Of a DNA stretch of 64,000 nt, positions 59,256 to 64,000 are shown in pieces. The DNA comes from an uncultured Verrucomicrobiota bacterium (GTDB lineage Bacteria; Verrucomicrobiota; Kiritimatiellia; CAIVKH01). The notes below the pieces were generated by a model. The model ran no database searches, was not told the origin of the DNA, and was given only the letters and a program-made list of their open reading frames with translations. Made by a program: the position numbers and the translations under genes. The stretch lies in the NCBI GenBank assembly GCA_937996795.1, contig CALKUH010000068.1, forward strand, positions 1 through 64,000, in the 5' to 3' direction. How positions within the stretch are numbered: the stretch's first letter is position 1; every line of letters starts with the position of its first letter.

Positions 59256-60992
59256 TCAGCCGGATTGGTCTGACCCGGCCTCGTCTTCGTCGAACTCTTC
59301 CTCGCCTTCGTCCGCGGCGGGACGGTTGTCCTGGAAGTTCGCCTTTTGCAGCAAATGTTTCTGCCAGGCGTCGAAATAGAGGCGGCCGGACTGGCGGCGG
59401 ATCGTTTCGAGCAACTGGGGGCGGATGGCGTCGAGCGTCACCGCCTCGCCGGAGGCACGGGTTTTGACATGAACCAGCAGCAGGCCGCCCTCAACCGGCG
59501 TGGCGTCGGAGACTTCGCCCTGGTTGAGCGTCATGACGGCGCCGACAATGACGGAACCCAGTTCCTCGTTTTCCGGCAGCCCGGTGGAGGCGCTGAAGGT
59601 TTCCGTGGTGCTCACCTTCAATCCGTGGAACGCGAGGGTGTCCGCGAAGCTGATGTTCTGCGTCAGGCCGGTGATCACGTCGTTGCGGATGGCCTCCGTC
59701 TTCTTCGAGAGGGCCTCCGTGATGGCCTCCGCGCGCGCCCGCTCCAGCACCTCGTCCTTGACCTCCTCGAACGCGGGAACCCGCGCGGCGATCTGCTCGC
59801 GGAGCGCGAGCACGTGCACCGCGTTGCTGCCCGCGACGGGGTCGCTGAAATACGTCTCCGGCCCGGGCGTCAGTTCAAACGCCGTGCGCTTGAAGAGCGG
59901 GGCGTCGTCGAAGCCCGGCACCTCATCCGTCGCGGCAAAGGGGGCGAGGGCCGTGACCGTCAGGCCGAGGTTGGAAGCCGCCGCGTCGAGCGCAGGCGCG
60001 CGTCCATCGGCGTCCGGCGCGAGGGAGACCACAAATTCCATCGCGGCATCGCGCGCGGCATCGACCGCTTTCACGCGGGCCAGGCGCGAGACGATTTCCG
60101 CCTTCACGTCGTCAAACGGGCGGTAGCGCGTGAGCGTCTCGAAGACGTTGGTGGACGCCGCGGTGTCGTTGGTCTCCGCCGTCTCGTCCACGAACTCGCG
60201 CAGATTTTCGTCGTAGTACGCCTGCGCCTCCTCGTCCGTCACGACCGCCTGTTCCGCGTGGCGGGCCGCATCGAACGTCACCACATTAACGCTGACCTGC
60301 GCCGGGCGCGTGAAGGCCGCGGGGTCGCGGTCGAAGAAGGCCTTCACCTGTTCGTCCGTGAGGGCGACGTCCTTCTCGACGAGGTCCGGCGTAACGAGGG
60401 TGTATTCCGCCGTGAACCGGTCGGTCACCGTGCGGAAGGCGCGCTGGAGCTCCAGCGGCGAGACGAGCGTGGTGCGATCGATTACCGAGCGCAGCTTCTG
60501 CAGCACGATCTCCGCGCGCACATGTTCCTCGAAGAGGCGCTCGGTGAAGCCCATGCGCGCGAGGAAATTCTGCACGAAGGCTTTGTAGGCCTGGATGTTG
60601 AACTGACCCTCAAAACTGAAGCCCTCGTGCTGCTGGATGGCGGCGGCGACCTCGTCGTCCGTCGCGTTGATCCCCATGCGCTCCGCGGCGCGCAGGGCGA
60701 CGATGCGCTGCCATGCGGCTTCACGAAGCTGCTCGTCGATCCGCGGGGTGATGTCGATCGCGCGGCCGACGGCCATGACCACCGTGAGGTAGGTGCCGAA
60801 ATACGCTTCGCGGAACTGGGCTTCCGGCACCGGTTCGCCGTCCAGCACGCCGGGCGCGGTTTGTTCAGCCGACGGAGTCGACGGCACCACCGCGTCCATG
60901 AACACAAACGATATGACGACGATGCCCAGGAAGATCAGCCAGAGCAGCTTCGATTGGATCAACTTGTGGAACTTGGCAATCATCATCGCCAT
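59256..60992 (-). CDS. SurA/PpiD-like membrane-anchored periplasmic chaperone
   Basis: 578 residues from ATG 60992 (AAGGGA upstream). The N-terminal membrane anchor (LLWLIFLGIVVISFVFM) is followed by a SurA_N-type helical domain (about 45-170; VLDGEPVPEAQFREAYFGTY). Long helical and PPIase-like regions (about 230-560) follow, with VEGGLLLVHVKTRASGEAVTLDAIRPQLLETIRRQ near the end. The tail is acidic (EGEEEFDEDEAGSD). The layout matches PpiD: an anchor, SurA-like chaperone domain and a parvulin-type domain that is hard to recognise and may be inactive. It is transcribed after the kinase/prepilin-like genes. Confidence 0.8.
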   Translation of the reverse strand: MAMMIAKFHKLIQSKLLWLIFLGIVVISFVFMDAVVPSTPSAEQTAPGVLDGEPVPEAQFREAYFGTYLTVVMAVGRAIDITPRIDEQLREAAWQRIVALRAAERMGINATDDEVAAAIQQHEGFSFEGQFNIQAYKAFVQNFLARMGFTERLFEEHVRAEIVLQKLRSVIDRTTLVSPLELQRAFRTVTDRFTAEYTLVTPDLVEKDVALTDEQVKAFFDRDPAAFTRPAQVSVNVVTFDAARHAEQAVVTDEEAQAYYDENLREFVDETAETNDTAASTNVFETLTRYRPFDDVKAEIVSRLARVKAVDAARDAAMEFVVSLAPDADGRAPALDAAASNLGLTVTALAPFAATDEVPGFDDAPLFKRTAFELTPGPETYFSDPVAGSNAVHVLALREQIAARVPAFEEVKDEVLERARAEAITEALSKKTEAIRNDVITGLTQNISFADTLAFHGLKVSTTETFSASTGLPENEELGSVIVGAVMTLNQGEVSDATPVEGGLLLVHVKTRASGEAVTLDAIRPQLLETIRRQSGRLYFDAWQKHLLQKANFQDNRPAADEGEEEFDEDEAGSDQSG

Positions 60993-61084
60993 AAAACATC
61001 CCTTTCGCGCGAAAGGGGCGCAGAGTACCGGGGCGCGGCCCATGGGTCAATGGCTTACGCAACGGCTGCTGGCGGACGCCCGGA

Positions 61085-61612
61085 TCAGAGGCCGGGCAGT
61101 TCGCGGCGGGGGTCGCGGATGCGGCGCACGCTGCCGTCGGAGAAGAGCGCGTTGTAGCGCCCGAGGTGGGGCGAGGGGACATCGTCCGACAGCGCATTCA
61201 TGTCCACCAGCATCCAGACCGCCTCGCTTTCGCGCGGCATGCGCTGGCCGTTCAGGCTCACATTCCAAAGATAGGTGAGACCCTCCGCGCGCTGGACGGG
61301 CCGCGCGGAGGGGCAGATGCAGCGCGCGCCCGACACCCCGTAGGGTTCGAGCACCACGCGCAGGCTGTCGAGGTCCTCCAGGGCGTGGTCCGGATAAAAC
61401 GCGAGCGAGGGCAGCACCCCGCGCTCCATCTCATACAACTCCAGCGCGCGATAGATCGACTTGAGCTGGTCGGCGCACGTCGCGGTGCGCCGCACCTGGC
61501 CCAGCACATAGAAGAGCGCGCCGACCACGGCGGCAATCACCAGCAGCAGCCCGAGAATCCGGACGATTACATGGCCAGCGCGGGAGGAGGGGTCGCGGCG
61601 ATGCGGCTTCAT
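61085..61612 (-). CDS. Prepilin-like single-span protein of unknown function
   Basis: 175 residues. One N-terminal membrane helix (ILGLLLVIAAVVGALFYVLG) is followed by a pseudopilin-like start (CADQLKSIYRALELYEMERGVLPS). A C-terminal segment near RYNALFSDGSVRRIRDPRRE recalls the H-X9-DG proteins common in PVC bacteria. Two Cys (CICPS, about 107-109) and the TYLWNVSLNGQRM motif are present. Its ATG overlaps the kinase stop (ATGA). A role in an extracellular appendage or secretion is only suggested by form. Confidence 0.65.
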   Translation of the reverse strand: MKPHRRDPSSRAGHVIVRILGLLLVIAAVVGALFYVLGQVRRTATCADQLKSIYRALELYEMERGVLPSLAFYPDHALEDLDSLRVVLEPYGVSGARCICPSARPVQRAEGLTYLWNVSLNGQRMPRESEAVWMLVDMNALSDDVPSPHLGRYNALFSDGSVRRIRDPRRELPGL

Positions 61613-63300
61613 TGGCGGCGTTGCTCCAGGAGGCTCCGGATCAGCGGGGCCGGCCACTCCGAGGCAGGGGCGGATTGCTGGAGCGCGCGGCGGAGGTGGG
61701 TGCCATACGCGGATTCGTTGCCGTCCATCCGGTAGCGGACGGCGAGCACGAAGTGCAGGTCGTTGCGCAGGCGGGCGGGGATGTAGGGGATGCGGTCGGC
61801 GAGCTGCTGGGTCGGGGTGTCGCCCGCGAGGCAGCGGAGCGCTTCGCGAATCGGACCCTCGGGCGGCAGCTCCTTCATGTTGAGGTAGCGGATGGCCTCC
61901 TGCCGGTTGTCCTGAAGGAGCGCGAGCTGGATGGCCTCCAATTGCGCCAGGTCGGTGATGACCGGCGATGCATCCGGGTTCATGATGACGTCCTGGTAGG
62001 TCGCGAGCGCGGCGTCGGGCCGACCGAGCATGATTTCGCAGCGGGCGAGTTCGTGCGCCGCGACGGAGGCCGTGCGCGAGTCGCCGGTCGAGCGCGCGAG
62101 CGCGATGGCGCTGTTGAACATGTCGCGCGCCTGGCTCCAGCGCCCGGCCTGCATTTCGCGCCGCGCGAGGCGGATCTCGTTCCATGAGGCCGGCTGGTCG
62201 GTCTCCACCGCGCGGCCCGCGGGCATGCCGCGGAGGACGAGGTTGCGCAGGTGGGCGTCGCTCATCAGTTTTTCGTAGCGCGCCGTGAGCAGTTTTTGCT
62301 GCAGGTACATGCCCGCGCCGACGGCCATCGCCAGCATGACGCCCGCCGCGACGAAGAACTGGTCGTAGCGACGCGCCAGGTCGATGAGCCGCTCAAATGC
62401 CGTCGCCAGCCGCGCCGACACCCGGCGGCCGGTGCGCGCGCGCTCCAGGTCGCTCGCGAAGGATTCGGCGTCGCGGTAGCGGCGCGGCTCGTGCTTGTCG
62501 AGTGCCTTGAGGACCACCGCCTCGACGTCCGGCGAGATGTCCTTCCGGTAGTGGCGCAGGCGCCGCGGTGTTTCCGACTTCACCGCTTCGAGGACGTTCT
62601 TGACCGGGGCGGCGTGCTGCGTGGAGTAAGGCAGCATGCCGGTGATGGCCTCGTAGAGCACGACGCCGAGCGAATAGATGTCGCTCGCCGGCCCGGCCCG
62701 GTCCGCGCGCGCCTGCTCCGGCGACATGTAGAGCGGCGTCCCGGTCAGCGCGCCGGAAATGGTGCACGACGGCCAGTCCACCAGTTCCGCCACGCCGAAA
62801 TCGGTGAGCAACGGCTCGCCAAACTCGTCCACCATGATGTTCGACGGCTTTACATCGCGATGCACGATGTTGCGCGTGTGCGCATAGTGCAGCGCGCGCG
62901 CGATCTTGACGCCGATGTGCAGGATCTCGTCCAGCGTCAGCGGCTGCACCTCCATCAGGTCTTCCAGCGTGCGGCTGTTCCGGATCGGCTCCATCACGAT
63001 GTAGTGATAGATGCCCTCCTGCCCGGTGGCGTACACCTTCATGATGTTCGGGTGCCGCCGCAGTTTCTTGGACGCCTCCGCCTCGCGCTTGAAGCGCTCG
63101 AGCATCGTCGGCGAGACGCCCGGGCCCTCCTGGAACACCTTGACGGCCACCTCGTGGCCGGTCGCGTCGCGCGCCAGATACACGGTCGCCATCGAACCGT
63201 GGCCCAGCGTGTCGATGATCACATAGTCGCCAATCCGGAATCCCCGTCCGGGTGCTCCGGGCAGCGGGCTGGTTTGGTCTGGCGAAACGGGATCAGGCAT
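61609..63300 (-). CDS. Hanks-type serine/threonine protein kinase with one membrane helix and TPR-like C-terminal domain
   Basis: 563 residues. The kinase domain (about 20-290) has the Gly-rich loop LGHGSMATVY, VAVKVF (Lys), HRDVKPSNIM (catalytic loop), LTDFGVAEL (DFG), GTPLYMSPEQA (activation segment) and DIYSLGVVLYE. A membrane helix (about 312-332, FFVAAGVMLAMAVGAGMYL) divides it from an extracytoplasmic helical-repeat region (about 355-563). All catalytic residues are present, so it is probably active. It follows the cyclophilin gene by 36 bases and overlaps the prepilin-like gene. Confidence 0.95.
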   Translation of the reverse strand: MPDPVSPDQTSPLPGAPGRGFRIGDYVIIDTLGHGSMATVYLARDATGHEVAVKVFQEGPGVSPTMLERFKREAEASKKLRRHPNIMKVYATGQEGIYHYIVMEPIRNSRTLEDLMEVQPLTLDEILHIGVKIARALHYAHTRNIVHRDVKPSNIMVDEFGEPLLTDFGVAELVDWPSCTISGALTGTPLYMSPEQARADRAGPASDIYSLGVVLYEAITGMLPYSTQHAAPVKNVLEAVKSETPRRLRHYRKDISPDVEAVVLKALDKHEPRRYRDAESFASDLERARTGRRVSARLATAFERLIDLARRYDQFFVAAGVMLAMAVGAGMYLQQKLLTARYEKLMSDAHLRNLVLRGMPAGRAVETDQPASWNEIRLARREMQAGRWSQARDMFNSAIALARSTGDSRTASVAAHELARCEIMLGRPDAALATYQDVIMNPDASPVITDLAQLEAIQLALLQDNRQEAIRYLNMKELPPEGPIREALRCLAGDTPTQQLADRIPYIPARLRNDLHFVLAVRYRMDGNESAYGTHLRRALQQSAPASEWPAPLIRSLLEQRRQ

Positions 63301-63336
63301 GGTGTGGCGCGGACAACTCCGGCCGTCCGGTCCGCC

Positions 63337-63978
63337 TCAGCGCGCCGGGGCGGCGACCGCTTCGGTGACGACCACCGGCTCGACCGGGACATTCTCGTGG
63401 CCGGCGCGCGTGGCGGTGCGGACGCCTTTGATCTTGTCCACGACCTCCATCCCGCCGACGACCTTGCCGAACACACAGTAGCCGTAGCCGCGCATGTCGG
63501 GGGAGCGGAAGTTGAGGAAGTCATTGTTGACGACATTGATGAAGAACTGCGCCGACGCGCTGTGCGGGTCGGACGTGCGCGCCATCGCGAGCGTGCCGCG
63601 CTCATTCTTGAGGCCGTTGGCCGCCTCGTTCTTCACCGGCGCGCGGGTCGGTTTCTGGTTCATGTCCGCGGTGAAACCGCCGCCCTGGATCATGAAGCCG
63701 TCGATGACGCGGTGGAAAATCGTGCCGTTGTAGTGGCCGTCGGCGACGTATTTCAGGAAGTTCGCGACGGTTTCCGGCGCTTCCTTCGCAAAGAGTTCGA
63801 TCGTGATGTCGCCGTGGTTGGTTTTCAGCGTGACCATGGGGTTTGTCTCCGGGGTGGGTGGGGTGGTGGTTTCAACGATAGCTTCAGGCACGACCGGCGC
63901 GGGCGGCGTATCTTCGCAAAGCGCGGGCGTCAGGCATGCGGAAAAGGCAAACAGCGTCGTGAGCAGGCGTTGCAGCAT
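63337..63978 (-). CDS. Secreted cyclophilin-type peptidyl-prolyl isomerase
   Basis: 213 residues. A signal peptide (LLTTLFAFSACLTPALC, which might also be a lipobox ending in Cys) and a Pro/Thr linker (about 22-48) precede the cyclophilin domain. It has VANFLKYVADGHYNGTIFHRVIDGFMIQGGG (catalytic Arg in FHRV), GTLAMARTSDPHSASAQFFINV and GYCVFGKVVGGMEVVDKI. It accelerates proline isomerisation in exported proteins. With the SurA/PpiD-like chaperone it points to envelope protein folding. The last 22 bases of the window hold only its upstream region. Confidence 0.95.
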   Translation of the reverse strand: MLQRLLTTLFAFSACLTPALCEDTPPAPVVPEAIVETTTPPTPETNPMVTLKTNHGDITIELFAKEAPETVANFLKYVADGHYNGTIFHRVIDGFMIQGGGFTADMNQKPTRAPVKNEAANGLKNERGTLAMARTSDPHSASAQFFINVVNNDFLNFRSPDMRGYGYCVFGKVVGGMEVVDKIKGVRTATRAGHENVPVEPVVVTEAVAAPAR

Positions 63979-64000
63979 GTGTCGGTCTCCCTTTGAGGTG

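Overview
The window is GC-rich, densely coded DNA of a Gram-negative, heterotrophic bacterium. Lipid A genes (LpxL, an LpxC-like protein), an outer-membrane barrel, large secreted enzymes with calcium-binding thrombospondin-3-type repeats, a bacterial microcompartment (BMC) and a Hanks-type kinase together suggest the PVC superphylum, most likely Kiritimatiellota/Verrucomicrobiota. That placement is inferred from gene content, not from a marker phylogeny.

Layout. 1-16 kb: the end of a metal ABC permease, a secreted GH31 glycosidase, LpxL, CysE behind a tRNA-Pro, an envelope cluster with two tiny genes, an AraC regulator, a secreted purple-acid-phosphatase-like protein, ThiD and ComEC. 16-23 kb: an aspartate-family operon (hom, iPGM-like gene, lysC, cimA) preceded by a complete Thr/Ile attenuator with a 16-residue leader peptide, then a HEAT-THUMP methyltransferase. 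23-29 kb: a LysR-linked cluster (pirin, DoxX-like, broken azoreductase, YcaC, monooxygenase-like, YtcJ). 29-37 kb: an AbrB/Doc toxin-antitoxin pair, HslJ lipoprotein, ValRS, LpxC-like protein, PolX, HAD hydrolase and ferredoxin.

37-48 kb (minus strand) is a four-gene operon that looks like a c-di-GMP-controlled, synthase-dependent exopolysaccharide system. It comprises a REC-GAF-GGDEF-REC-HD-GYP protein, a PilZ-GT2 synthase, a periplasmic deacetylase-fold protein lacking catalytic residues, and a 1518-residue TPR/deacetylase-like/beta-barrel exporter.

49-59 kb (minus strand) is the most notable locus: a BMC operon joined to nucleoside salvage genes. Cdd, purine and pyrimidine nucleoside phosphorylases and phosphopentomutase would convert (deoxy)nucleosides to (deoxy)ribose-5-phosphate. 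An RpiB-like/DeoC fusion with an encapsulation-peptide-like helix in its linker would make acetaldehyde plus glyceraldehyde-3-phosphate, and a CoA-acylating aldehyde dehydrogenase with a similar N-terminal helix would make acetyl-CoA. The shell has one BMC-H, two BMC-T and three BMC-P proteins. The end of the window carries a SurA/PpiD-like chaperone, a prepilin-like protein, a Ser/Thr kinase and a cyclophilin.

No IS element, CRISPR array, rRNA or phage gene was seen, and no gap between genes exceeds 300 bases.
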